Assembly: GCA_024236235.1 (NCBI GenBank)
Contig: JACKKV010000006.1
Coordinates: 1 to 64,000 of the forward strand
Reading direction: 5' to 3'
From: Novosphingobium sp.
GTDB lineage: Bacteria > Pseudomonadota > Alphaproteobacteria > Sphingomonadales > Sphingomonadaceae
Length of the DNA stretch: 64,000 nucleotides
Of the stretch, positions 50,716 to 59,697 are shown one piece after another. The notes under the pieces are model-generated. The model worked only from the letters and a program-made list of their open reading frames with translations, was not told the origin of the DNA and did no database searches. The first letter of the stretch is position 1, and each line of letters opens with the position of its first letter. Position numbers and translations under genes: made by a program.

Positions 50716-52161
50716 CTAAAACTTGAAGCCTTCCTTGAAGGCCTCGGGCGGGTCGCCCTTCAGTTCCTTCTGCGGGGGGAGCGACTTGTATTTGGGCAGC
50801 ACCAGCTTCGCCCCCGGTTGCGCCTGCGGGTCGATCACCCGCCAGATGATCCCCGCCGTATCGTCGCTGACCAGCAATGCACCGCCCTGGTCCCACGCCA
50901 GCCAGGTCGGGCGGCCATGCGTATCGCCATCGCCGGTCAGGAATCCGGTCAGCACCGGCACCGGCAAGCCTTTGGGATTGCCGCGTTCATCAAAGCGAAT
51001 GAACACCACGTCATAGCCTGACATCGGCTTGCGGTTCCACGAGCCGTGGCGCGCGACGAAGGCGCCATTGCCGAAGCCGCCGCCCAGACGATGCCCTTCG
51101 CCCGCAAATACCAGGCCCAGCGCCGCGACATGCGGGCCGAGCGCATATTCGGGCTTGCGCGCATATTCGGTGAGGAATTCGGGCATCGCCCACTTCACCC
51201 GAGCATCCTCGATCTTGCGCCAATAGACCCACGGCCAGCCGTAATGCGCACCGACCGGCACATTGGTGAGGTAATCCGGCACCAGATCGGAGCCCAGCAT
51301 GTCGCGCTCGTTCACCGTGGTCCACAATTCCTGCGTCAGGGGATTCCAGGCGAGGCCGTTGGGGTTGCGCAGCCCCAGCGCGAACGGTCGCCGACTCCTG
51401 GCCTTGACATCATATTCCCAGATCATCGCCCGGCCCTGTTCGGCCTCCAGCCCCTCGTCAGCGATATTGGTGGCCGATCCGACGGCGATATAGATATGCT
51501 TGCCATCGGGGCTGAGGATGATGTTGCGCATCCAGTGATCGCCGCCTGCAGGCAGGTCCATCAGCTTGTCGGGTTCGCCTTCCAGCCGGGTCGCGCCCGG
51601 TTTGAACGGGAACGACAGCAGGGCGTCATGATCCGCGACATAAAGCCGCCCGTCCGCCCAGGCGAGGCCGGATGGCGAATGGAGCCCTTCCCTGAGGATG
51701 ACCGGCTGTTCGGCACGGCCATCGCCATCCCTGTCGCGCAGCAGAACCAGCCTGTCAGGCGAGGGATCGCCTGCCCCGGCCTTGTCCAGGAAATAGCCCA
51801 TGAGCAGGCCGGTGATGCCACCCGGCCCGGTGCGCTGGGGCGAATTGGTCAGGGCCACGATGACATCGCCATTGGGCAGGGTGAGCATCGTGCGCGGGTG
51901 ATCCAGCCCTTCGGCAAAGCGTGTCACGCGCAACCCCGGCGCGGCTTTGGGGGCCTGGCCCTTGGCCCAGCCGATGGTTTCGGCAATCGCGACGGTGGGG
52001 ATCGTTTCGGTGTCGAATTCCTCTTCCAGGAACGGGTCCGTGCCGGTGACCTTGTCCATCGGCTGATCCGCCGTGTCGCCCCGCAACAGCCAGAACAGGA
52101 AGAGGCCTATCGCAGCGAGAACGGCGATGACGATGAGAAGATTCTTGCGCTTGGTGTCCAT
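50716..52161 (-). CDS. PQQ-dependent sugar dehydrogenase family protein (sorbosone/glucose dehydrogenase-like)
   Basis: A 481-residue exported beta-propeller protein. A signal anchor (about 6-24, LLIVIAVLAAIGLFLFWLL) precedes the soluble quinoprotein domain: VTRFAEGLDHPRTMLTLPNG, ALTNSPQ, HSPSGLAWADGRLYVAD, RNIILSPDGKHIYIAVGS, LRNPNGLAWNPLTQELWTTV, NERDMLGSDLVPDYL and GSWNRKPMSGYDVVFIRF. These fit PQQ-dependent aldose dehydrogenase-like proteins in the periplasm; whether PQQ is bound and which sugar is used are unknown. Start at ATG 52161; longer frame options exist upstream. Confidence 0.9.
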   Translation of the reverse strand: MDTKRKNLLIVIAVLAAIGLFLFWLLRGDTADQPMDKVTGTDPFLEEEFDTETIPTVAIAETIGWAKGQAPKAAPGLRVTRFAEGLDHPRTMLTLPNGDVIVALTNSPQRTGPGGITGLLMGYFLDKAGAGDPSPDRLVLLRDRDGDGRAEQPVILREGLHSPSGLAWADGRLYVADHDALLSFPFKPGATRLEGEPDKLMDLPAGGDHWMRNIILSPDGKHIYIAVGSATNIADEGLEAEQGRAMIWEYDVKARSRRPFALGLRNPNGLAWNPLTQELWTTVNERDMLGSDLVPDYLTNVPVGAHYGWPWVYWRKIEDARVKWAMPEFLTEYARKPEYALGPHVAALGLVFAGEGHRLGGGFGNGAFVARHGSWNRKPMSGYDVVFIRFDERGNPKGLPVPVLTGFLTGDGDTHGRPTWLAWDQGGALLVSDDTAGIIWRVIDPQAQPGAKLVLPKYKSLPPQKELKGDPPEAFKEGFKF

Positions 52162-52382
52162 CGCACCGGAAATAGGCGCAGGCGGCGCTGCGGGCAATGG
52201 TGCTGGCCCTTCTTTTGCGGCACTTTAGCGGCCAGGCGCAACCACCGGCTTTCGCCCCGAAACGGGACAGGCACTGATTTGCCCGTGCCAATTGCTTGGT
52301 TTTGCGCGCTTCCCGATGCTAAATTTCACGTTAACGCCGGGAATCGCCCGATGGGGGCATCGCTCCGGCTCGCCGACAGGGG

Positions 52383-53162
52383 ATGACAGAAATGAAATTG
52401 CGCCGCCTTGCCACCTTCAGCGCCGCCGCCTTGCTGGCCGGGGCCGCCGCACCCGCGCTGGCCCAGGATCTGCCGGAGATTGCCGAAAGCAACGCTCTGC
52501 CGCCGGTTCCTGAAAATCCTGGCGCCGTGCCGATGCCCGCCGCGCCCGCTTATCCCGCGGATTATCAGCGCGCGCGGGCCGAATGGATTGACACTTGCGT
52601 GACGCGTTATCGCGCAGAGCACAAGCGCGACCGCAACGGCGGCCTGATCGGCGGACTCATCGGGGCGGTAGTGGGCGGCTTTGCCGGCAACCGGATTGAC
52701 GACAAGGGCAGCAGGCTGGCCGGGACGCTGATCGGCGCGGGTGTCGGCGGCGTTGCCGGCGCGGCCCTGGGCAGCCTGGCCGGGCGCTCGGGCAATCGCG
52801 ACGAAGATGAGGCCATCGCCTGGTGCGAGGATTATCTCGCCCGTTCGACCCAGCAGCAGCCCGCTTATGGCTACCCTCAGCCTTATGGCTATGGCTATCC
52901 CGGCGCCTATCCGATGCAGGCCTATCCTGCGCCCGCTGGCGGCTGCTGCCAGCCCGCCTATTACCCGCAGGCATACGGCCCGGTGATGATGGTGCCGGTG
53001 ATGATGCCCGGGCGCAATTGCAAGAAGAAGCAGGTCGTGACCGAAGAGGTGGTCGAGGAGAAAGTGATCACGCGCTACGTGCCGGCCCCTGACAAGCGCG
53101 TGAAGATCGTCCCCACCAAGACGGTTCCGATCAAGACAAAGACGCTGAAATACTCCAAATAG
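52383..53162 (+). CDS. Glycine zipper 2TM domain-containing exported protein
   Basis: A 259-residue outer-envelope protein. A signal peptide (ATFSAAALLAGAAAPALA) is followed by an acidic Pro stretch, a helical HxRYRAEHKRDRNGG, and a glycine zipper (GGLIGGLIGAVVGGFAGNRI, LIGAGVGGVAGAALGSLAGR). Next is a Tyr/Pro/Gly-rich low-complexity region (about 155-215) and a basic C terminus with V-T-x-E-V-V-E-E and Lys/Thr repeats. Such proteins insert in or span membranes through the zipper; function unknown. ATG 52392 is also possible as the start. Confidence 0.85.
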   Translation: MTEMKLRRLATFSAAALLAGAAAPALAQDLPEIAESNALPPVPENPGAVPMPAAPAYPADYQRARAEWIDTCVTRYRAEHKRDRNGGLIGGLIGAVVGGFAGNRIDDKGSRLAGTLIGAGVGGVAGAALGSLAGRSGNRDEDEAIAWCEDYLARSTQQQPAYGYPQPYGYGYPGAYPMQAYPAPAGGCCQPAYYPQAYGPVMMVPVMMPGRNCKKKQVVTEEVVEEKVITRYVPAPDKRVKIVPTKTVPIKTKTLKYSK

Positions 53163-53174
53163 GCACAGGCGGCA

Positions 53175-55871
53175 TCAGCCGTCTGGGGCGCCAGTCCGGG
53201 CTGCGTCTGCGTTGGCGATCGAGCCCGGGCGCGCGTCCAGCTGGACCTTGCCCATCCGGACGAGATCAGCCCCGCTTTTGAGCTGGAGGTCGCTGGCCAG
53301 TTCCCGACGGACGCCCAGCACCTCGGCGCTCTCACGCGTTACGCGCAGGCTGTATGTGCCATAGGGTACCTGCTGGAACAGGAAGAAGCCGTCATATTCG
53401 GTCATGGCGGTGGCCACCGGCTTGCCCGCCTGGTCCAGCAGTTCGAGCACCACGCCATCACGCGGAGTGAGCGAGAGCCCATAGAGCACGCCCTCCACTT
53501 CACCGGTCGGCGTCACGGCCAGCTGAACCTTGGTGGCGACGCCCGGGCGCGGCGTAATCACCACCCCCTTGCCGCTGGCGCGCAGAAAGGGATCGGGCAG
53601 GCTGGTTTCGTCAATCGCCACCAGCACCGGCTGATAGGGGCGCAGCCCTTCGACAATGGTTCGCCCGCTCTCGTCAGTCGGCGCTCTGGCCGAATCGTAA
53701 CCGGCGGTGATGCCGATATCCGGCAGCGCCTTGTCGCCTGCCGAGAAACGGCCGTCGCCATCATTGTCGAGGAACACCGAAACACCCGCCTGGCCGGTAC
53801 GTGCGAGTTTCTGATTGGAAAAGCGCACGCCGCCGCCATTCGGGTTGGGGCCGAAGCTGAAAGTCAGGTTGAGCCCAAGGCCGAAACTGCCATCGCTTGA
53901 ATAATTGCCCTCGCCCTCCAGCGCGAACTTGCTGAACTGGCGCGTCACGCCCAGCGCGAAGCGGGTACGGCGTTCCTCCTCGTCATGCTCCATCTCGAAT
54001 TTCGCGTCGGCATTGTTGCTGAGGTTCTTCTCGATCGAAAGCCGCGCATATTCGAAACCGCGCTTCGCACCGCTCAGGCGGAAGCGAGCCTCGCCGCGCA
54101 CCGGCATGCCCGCGATGCGCGTATTCGCCAGCAGCGAAGCACGCGCACCATCCTTGTCATCAGGACGCGCATTGGGCGGGCCACCAGTGGTCTGGCGATA
54201 GGAAAGTTCGCCGGTCAACGACAGCCCCCGCATCACCAGCGAGGCGCGCGTTGACATTTCGTTAACCTTTCGTCCGTCGCGCCGCGCCATCTGGTGGAAC
54301 GCGGCCTGGAACGGCACGGCCATCTTGCCCAGCTTGAGCGAGCTGTCGAACCGCAGGCGATGTTCGCGCCGCAGGTCATTATCGACCAGCGAACTCGAAT
54401 ATCCGCCATCAATCCACACCGTTTCGGCCTGGAAATTGATCTTTCCAAGCCTGCCCAGCGTTTCGAGGCGATAAGCGCGGCCCTGGCCGAACTGCTGCGC
54501 AGCCGACAGGTCGAACAGCATCGGGCCCAGCGCACGGCGCAGGCTGAGTTCGGCATAGGTTTCGCGTCTGCCTTCAAAGATGAGGCTGTGCAGGCTCGCC
54601 CCTGCGCTGGTTCGTCGGTCAAGCCCGCGCTCAACCCCGACCCCATAGCGCCAGCCACTCTCAGTCAGCGTCGGATTGTTGAAAAAGCTGATCAGGTCGT
54701 GATTCTGTTCCAGCGCAGCGACCCAATATTCGGTCTGGCCCGGTTTGAGACTGTTCGCCCCACCGGCATGGACATGGCATCGCGGCGAATCTGGCCCTGG
54801 GGGCCGTAGCACGACCTCCAGATCATTCGCACCGTAGAGCAGGTTGATATCGAATTCATAGCGCCCGTCTGCACGCTCGTCCTGAAGGCGAGCTGGCCAT
54901 TGCGATGAACTCCGCTTCTAACCGATCGGCATCGCCCCGCGCAACGTGGTCGATGCGAAACGATCAGGGCGATTGAGGGCGGTTGCTGATCGACACACCG
55001 CGCTCCACCCGCCGCCGCCAGAAGCTGGCTGGAAAACGCTCAACGTCGCCCAACACCACCTGCGTGGCCTTGAGCGGGCCCGAGCAGTTCGGCATCCGGA
55101 TCGAAGCGGAAGGCGCGCACCCGCAGCGATTCTGGCCTGCCCATATTGTCCGATGCCAGACGCGCGTTGACGCTGGCGGAAGCAATCTCGCCTGTGCTGC
55201 AGAATTCATACTTGAAGGTCGATTGCCCGCTGCCACGCGCGCGGTCCTGAAAACCGAGCGGATGCTGGCGTCTACCGCCGGGGTACGCCAGGCGCGATAG
55301 GGCATTTCGGCTTGCGGAAGCCTGCAGTCGAAACGGTTCGTTTCAGGCGAAGTCGCGCGGCGCAGCTTTACGCTGGATGGCCTCGATGAAGGAAGCGGCT
55401 TTCGCTTTCCAGGACGATCGCGGAGTCATACATGTCAGCCGGAAGTCGCGCCGGTCCATTTGAAGGGCGGCAAGATCGACACACCAGCCCTCATCCGTGT
55501 CATAAAGGTCTCCAGACGCGAGCTGCGCTGTCTTGTTCATGTTTTGTACCGTGTTTGAGTCACGGTCAAAGGTGAAGGTCTGGTCTTCCGCGAAGAACCA
55601 GCCAGTTGCGCGGCGCGACTTTCGATCGAGGCGGATTGGCAGGTCGAGTGACTGAATGACGTCAGCCAGATCCACGAGGCGCCGCCCGGAGTCTGATAAC
55701 TGCGCATACGTTCAGCAGCTTGAACTTGCCGACCCGGATCTGCAGCAGCAGAAAATCATCATCGCCAGGCTGCCAGCATCTCGGCCGAGCCTGCATATGC
55801 GCCTGACCCGGACGGAAGCGCCGCCGCAAGGACTGCGGCGGCGCTTTGTTTCAAACGCAGGAGAGATGCAT
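53175..55871 (-). pseudogene. Usher-like outer-membrane protein of a chaperone-usher-type fibre system, broken by many small indels
   Basis: The intact part is a 545-residue ORF (53175-54812): repeated beta-strand segments (GLSLTGELSYRQTTG, FALGVTRQFSKFALEGEG, SFGLGLNLTFSFGPN) and, from about residue 355, an Ig/carboxypeptidase-regulatory-like domain with VFLDNDGDGRFSAGDKALP and DGFFLFQQVPYGTYSL. Upstream, three more coding pieces continue in other frames up to about 55871, with a signal-peptide-like AVLAAALPSGSGAYA near the start, DADGFLLLQ-type, ADVIQSLDLPIRLD, VQNMNKTAQLASGDLYDTD, DMYDSAIVLESES and GRYEFDINLLYGANDLEVV. The pieces fit one protein of about 900 residues if several one- or two-base losses are repaired. 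The start is approximate. Known similar proteins accompany DUF4402 fibre proteins in sphingomonads and probably export and anchor them. Confidence 0.75.
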
Positions 55872-55904
55872 GCGATGCTCTGGCAGTGCCTCGTCAGCGT
55901 CCGG

Positions 55905-56728
55905 TCACGGCAGGGTCGCATCGAGCGTAGCCAGCGTAGCCCCGCCCTTGTCCGCCGGTTCGGTAAACTCGATATGCAACGGCCCGCGCAGGAGTGCCGC
56001 CTGTTCGGGCGTTACATTGAAGCGTGCGTGGCGCTGGCCGATCTCGGATAGACCCCGATGCCGCGCACCAGCAGCACAGGATCGCCGCTGCCAGGCCGCG
56101 AAACCTTTAGATCGCCATAGACTGAGGCATTGCCGTTGCGGATCATGTCGATGCTGAACACTGGACCGTCGCGATCCGCGCCAAGCTGGATTGGCCAGTG
56201 AAGCCGTCGCCTGGACTGCGCCCTTTGCGCGATGACCGGCATGGTGATGCCATAGATCGGCGTCAGCGATCGAAAGCCGGATCAGGAGCGCCCGCGGCCG
56301 CTCTTCCACCGCCTGGGTATCTGGAATGGCGTTGAACGACATGCACGATATTCGCCATCCGGCAGTTCAGCGGTGCGCCGCGCTGACCGGATCGACTGGG
56401 GCAACCCGGCGGCAGAATGACCCGGCGGTGCGTAGCGCACCATGTGCGCGGCCTGCTCAGTCGCATTGGCATCTTCTTTCGCAACTTCTTCCAGATCTCC
56501 GTCCGGGGTCATCCTGCAGCTCCAGCGTGATGCGATAGGTTGCTTCCTTGCCGCCGATATTGTTGAGGATGACCTCGCTGCCCTGACGCCGTCAAGCACC
56601 AGCCGCGTTGGTGCGATCAGGAGATCACCCTGCGCTGATGCAGGCGGCGCAGTCAGCAAGGCTGGCAGGCACAGGGCGGTCAGCATGGCGCGTCCGGCGA
56701 TCCGGCTGACGACGTTGCAACGATACAT
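55905..56728 (-). pseudogene. Fimbrial periplasmic chaperone, broken by many small indels
   Basis: A normal signal peptide starts the gene (MLTALCLPALLTAPPASAQG) and the first strands GDLLIAPTRLVLDGVR are chaperone-like. The other strands are found in different frames: GSEVILNNIGGKEATYRITL, MTPDGDLEEV, APP/RRVILPPG, ARRTAELPDGEYR, MSFNAIPDTQAVEERPR, TPIYGITMPVIAQ, FSIDMIRNGNASVYGDLKV, and NVTPEQAALLRGPLHIEF. Ordered on the strand they give one chaperone of about 270 residues with at least six frame changes, all explained by loss of one or two bases. The sense order and intact amino acids argue against a random ORF. The usher-like gene starts about 35 bp downstream. Confidence 0.75.
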
Positions 56729-56797
56729 GAAATCCCTCCGCGTTAATCGACGCGCAGGTGAAAACCAGGGTCACCAGCAAGCCTTAGGAAATCAGGG

Positions 56798-57448
56798 TTA
56801 ATTTTCGTTAAACATGGTGGCGCAAGGCTGAAAAACGGCCGCCCGAAACATTCCGGACGGCCCCTTCCGTATGCCGCCAGCATGCGCCGGGCATGCAGAC
56901 GATCTGGCTCCAGTTATAGCAACCTGGACGGTAACCGTGCCATCATAGACATCCGCATCGAGGCCCGAAGTCGCGACCAGCGTACCGCCGATTGTGAAGC
57001 TGCCAGCACCAGAGCCGTTCAGCGTGACCTGATTGCTGGCCGCGCTGGTGGTGAAGTCCTTGAGTGTGATGGCATCCGTGCTGACGCCGGTATGCGAAAG
57101 CGTTTCGGTCGCATTCTTGAACGAGATGTCAACAACCGATGCGGCCAGGCCGGAGATGTTGAAAGTCGGCGAATCCGTGGTCCCGCCGCATACGATGTTA
57201 GCCGGGCAGGTTGCGATCGCGCCATTTGCACCCAGAACCACGTCCGTCGAGGTCGTGATACCGCCATCGGCCAGCGTGCCGAAGTCCAGCGTGTCATCGG
57301 CCGTATCGACGGCGACGGACAGGGCGGTAAGGATTTCGGCCTGCGCGGTCGCGGTGGCCTCGGTAGCCGCATGCGCGGAAGTCGACATGCCGACAAAAGC
57401 GGCGATAGTGGCGGTCGAAAGAACCGCATTGCGAAGAATCTTGGTCAT
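56798..57448 (-). CDS. DUF4402 family secreted protein (fibre subunit candidate)
   Basis: The ORF has 216 residues; residues 1-28 are a signal peptide (STATIAAFVGMSTSAHAA) and residues 30-177 the DUF4402 domain: QAEILTALSVAVDTADDTLDF, DVVLGANGAIATCPANIVCGG, ITLKDFTTSAASNQVTLNG and FTIGGTLVATSGLDADVYDG followed by TVTVQVA. Family members end within a few residues of this last strand, but here the frame runs 39 more residues and straight through the terminator at 56831-56863. A frameshift or read error near base 56917 probably displaced the true stop. It would be the exported and assembled subunit of the chaperone-usher-like cluster. Confidence 0.8.
   Translation of the reverse strand: MTKILRNAVLSTATIAAFVGMSTSAHAATEATATAQAEILTALSVAVDTADDTLDFGTLADGGITTSTDVVLGANGAIATCPANIVCGGTTDSPTFNISGLAASVVDISFKNATETLSHTGVSTDAITLKDFTTSAASNQVTLNGSGAGSFTIGGTLVATSGLDADVYDGTVTVQVAITGARSSACPAHAGGIRKGPSGMFRAAVFQPCATMFNEN
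56831..56863 (-). terminator. Intrinsic terminator after the DUF4402 gene
   Basis: On the minus strand GGCCGTCC pairs with GGGCGGCC (arms at 56855-56862 and 56837-56844), followed by TTTTT at 56835-56831. It lies inside the predicted DUF4402 reading frame, which indicates that the true coding end is upstream of it. Confidence 0.78.
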
Positions 57449-57656
57449 GAAGGTCTGGTCCCTCTTTCAGGCGAAAACGTCCGTGAGGCACCCCCCTGGC
57501 ACCCCAAGATGCGAACCGGATCGGCAGTTCACATCAGGGCTTTTACGCAGGGTTCGTTCAATGATTGCTGGCAAACGTGGTTAATATTGTAAGAATGAAT
57601 CAACGTTCCCACACCGGCGCTTGTCCCCTGAATCGCAGCAAAGTGCGCAGGAACGC
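57449..57656. other. Intergenic region between the DUF4402 gene and element copy 2
   Basis: About 208 bp with no supported gene. It should hold the promoter of the DUF4402-chaperone-usher cluster; it is locally richer in A+T around 57580-57600 (GGTTAATATTGTAAGAATG). No repeat or RNA gene is evident. Confidence 0.45.
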
Positions 57657-57928
57657 CTAGGCGGCGTGGACAAATTCCACGCGAACCACGGTTCGATGCC
57701 CAATTGGGCGCTGGTAAGGCGCGAAGCCGAAGGAAGAGTGGTTCTCTTTCAAGGTTGAGCAACGCGGCCGGCGTCCAATTGGGCCGAACCCCGCAGGGGC
57801 CGGACCCAAAAACGCCATTTCTGCGTCGTTCGTCCTTGAATATGCCAGCATGTCCTTCGTCCTCACTCCTTAAACTGACGTTTCTGGCCTCCGGCCGTGG
57901 CCGCGCGGAATTTGTCCACGCCGCCTAG
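57657..57928 (-). mobile_element. 272-bp MITE-like element, copy 2 (inverted)
   Basis: The reverse complement of 45266-45537 over its whole length, again starting and ending in CTAG with the 22-bp perfect terminal inverted repeats. Identity appears complete, including the imperfect inner part of the repeats. Its right-hand CTAG (57925-57928) supplies the TAG stop codon of parB, read on the minus strand; the element lies downstream of parB in the same relative orientation as copy 1 downstream of the helicase. No transposase is encoded. Confidence 0.9.
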
Positions 57929-58920
57929 ATCGCTCCGCCGGTCAGGCGCTGGCAGATCATGTCGAGCTGGTCGAGCGTGCGATAGCGGATGGTTACCGCG
58001 CCCGATCGGGGATCAGCGTCGGCATTGATTCGCACCGCCATGCCGAGAAATTCCTCCAGATGATTCTGGACGGCTGCGATATCGGCATCCTGCGCCGCCT
58101 CGCCCGGCGCGCGCGCGGTACGCCGTCCTTTGTCCTTGCCTTCCCCGCCCGGTTTTCGCGCCTGCCTTTCCATGTCGCGCACCGACCAGCCGCGCGCCAC
58201 GGCCTCGCGGGCCAGCACTTCGGCACCTTCATGGCCAACCAGCGCGCGGGCATGCCCCATTGAGAGCTGGCCTGTCTCGACCAGTTCCAGCACCCCTTCG
58301 GGCAGGCTCAGCAAACGCTGGAAATTGGCGACATGACTGCGCGACTTGTCAACGATTTCCGCGATTTCCGCCTGAGTCAGCCCTTCAACCTGAGCCAGGC
58401 GGTGGTAGGCGCGCGCCTCCTCGATCGGGTTGAGATCTTCGCGCTGGATATTCTCGATCAGAGCCAGCGCCAGCACGTCCCGCTCTGCCAGGTCGCGGAC
58501 AAGGGCCGGGATTTCATGCAGCCGCGCCTTCTGTGCAGCGCGCCAGCGCCGTTCGCCCGCGACGAGCTGATATTGCCCACTCCCCTGACGACGGACGATG
58601 ACTGGCTGAATGACCCCGCGCGCGGCGATGGAAGCGGCCAGCTCTTCCAGCGCCGCCTCGTCGAAATGGCGCCGGGGCTGATCTGGGTGCGGCACGATTG
58701 CCGAAACAGGCAGCATGGCCAGACCGTCAGGCGCGGAGCCAGCGCCATCTGCAAGCGCCTCATCACCCGTAGTCCGTTCCGCTGCCGGTCCCGGATTATG
58801 TCGCACCAGCGGCTCTTCCCGCTTCACCTCGCCCAACAGCGCGCCCAGTCCCCGCCCAAGTCGCTTAGGCGCGGATTTGGCGAGCTGCCCGGCCTTGGCT
58901 GGATCAGTCAATTCGCTCAT
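57925..58920 (-). CDS. parB: Chromosome-partitioning protein ParB
   Basis: A 331-residue ParB. GRGLGALLGEV is the start motif; the CTPase/ParB domain has DQPRRHFDEAALEELAASIAA, GVIQPVIVRRQGSGQYQLVAGERRWRAA and LIENIQREDLNPIEEARAY; the HTH is LTQAEIAEIVDKSRSHVANF. Known role: binds parS, spreads as a CTP-dependent clamp and works with ParA to segregate the origin. The stop TAG is part of the CTAG end of the 272-bp element, and the last residues before it (RLTGGAI) look normal. The ATG overlaps the parA stop by four bases. Confidence 0.95.
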   Translation of the reverse strand: MSELTDPAKAGQLAKSAPKRLGRGLGALLGEVKREEPLVRHNPGPAAERTTGDEALADGAGSAPDGLAMLPVSAIVPHPDQPRRHFDEAALEELAASIAARGVIQPVIVRRQGSGQYQLVAGERRWRAAQKARLHEIPALVRDLAERDVLALALIENIQREDLNPIEEARAYHRLAQVEGLTQAEIAEIVDKSRSHVANFQRLLSLPEGVLELVETGQLSMGHARALVGHEGAEVLAREAVARGWSVRDMERQARKPGGEGKDKGRRTARAPGEAAQDADIAAVQNHLEEFLGMAVRINADADPRSGAVTIRYRTLDQLDMICQRLTGGAI

Positions 58921-59693
58921 GCAGCTTTCCTTCTTTCAGGCAAACGCCCGATCAATTCGCGGGCGAGCGCCATATAGGCACGGCTGCCGGAACAGGCGTG
59001 ATCATAAACCAGTGCGGGCAGGCCGTGGCTGGGCGCCTCGGACAGGCGCACATTGCGGGGAATGACCGCTTCGAACACCAGCGAGCCCAGGCAGTCGCGC
59101 ACATCGTCCGCGACCTGGTCTGTCAGCCGGTTGCGCCGGTCGAACATGGTCAAGGCCACGCCGATGATGCCAAGATCGGGGTTGAACCGCTGCTGCACGC
59201 GCTCCACCGTCTGCAACAACTGACTCAGGCCCTCCAGAGCGAAAAACTCGCACTGCAGCGGCACCAGCAACGTGTCGGCAGCTGCCAGCGCGTTAAGTGT
59301 AAGCAGGCCCAGCGATGGCGGACAATCAATGAAGCAGATGTCGTAGCTCGATTGACCTGCCAATGCGCTGCGCAGACGGCCGCTGCGGTCCTCCACGGAG
59401 ACAAGTTCCACTTCTGCCCCGGTCAGATCCTGTGTTGCGGTGACCACATCCAGTCCCGGGATCGCGCTGGGCACGGCACACTGGGCGAGCGGCGCCTGAT
59501 CGACCAGCAGATCGTAGCTGGTCCGATGACGATCAGCCGAGTGAATGCCGATACCGGTTGACGCATTGCCCTGCGGATCGAGGTCGATCAGCAACGTTTT
59601 CCAGCCGGTTGCCGCCATCGCTGTCGCAATATTGATCGCGGTGGTGGTCTTGCCCACACCGCCCTTCTGATTCGCAATCGCTACGCAGATCAT
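58917..59693 (-). CDS. parA: Chromosome-partitioning ATPase ParA
   Basis: A 258-residue Soj/ParA-type ATPase. Deviant Walker A: IANQKGGVGKTTTAIN near residues 6-21; Walker A' and B regions DLDPQGNASTGIGI and IDCPPSLGLLT. VPLQCEFFALEGLSQLLQTV is characteristic of chromosomal ParA. It forms the ATP-dependent DNA-bound gradient that moves ParB-parS. Order mnmG-rsmG-parA-parB is the standard origin-proximal one. Start ATG at 59693. Confidence 0.96.
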   Translation of the reverse strand: MICVAIANQKGGVGKTTTAINIATAMAATGWKTLLIDLDPQGNASTGIGIHSADRHRTSYDLLVDQAPLAQCAVPSAIPGLDVVTATQDLTGAEVELVSVEDRSGRLRSALAGQSSYDICFIDCPPSLGLLTLNALAAADTLLVPLQCEFFALEGLSQLLQTVERVQQRFNPDLGIIGVALTMFDRRNRLTDQVADDVRDCLGSLVFEAVIPRNVRLSEAPSHGLPALVYDHACSGSRAYMALARELIGRLPERRKAA

Positions 59694-59697
59694 GGTG

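Noticed and set aside
57704..57928. ORFs of 69-74 residues inside the 272-bp element as protein genes
   Set aside because: Both strands are open and both end at the same terminal repeat; no domain, no signal, identical only because the DNA copies are identical.
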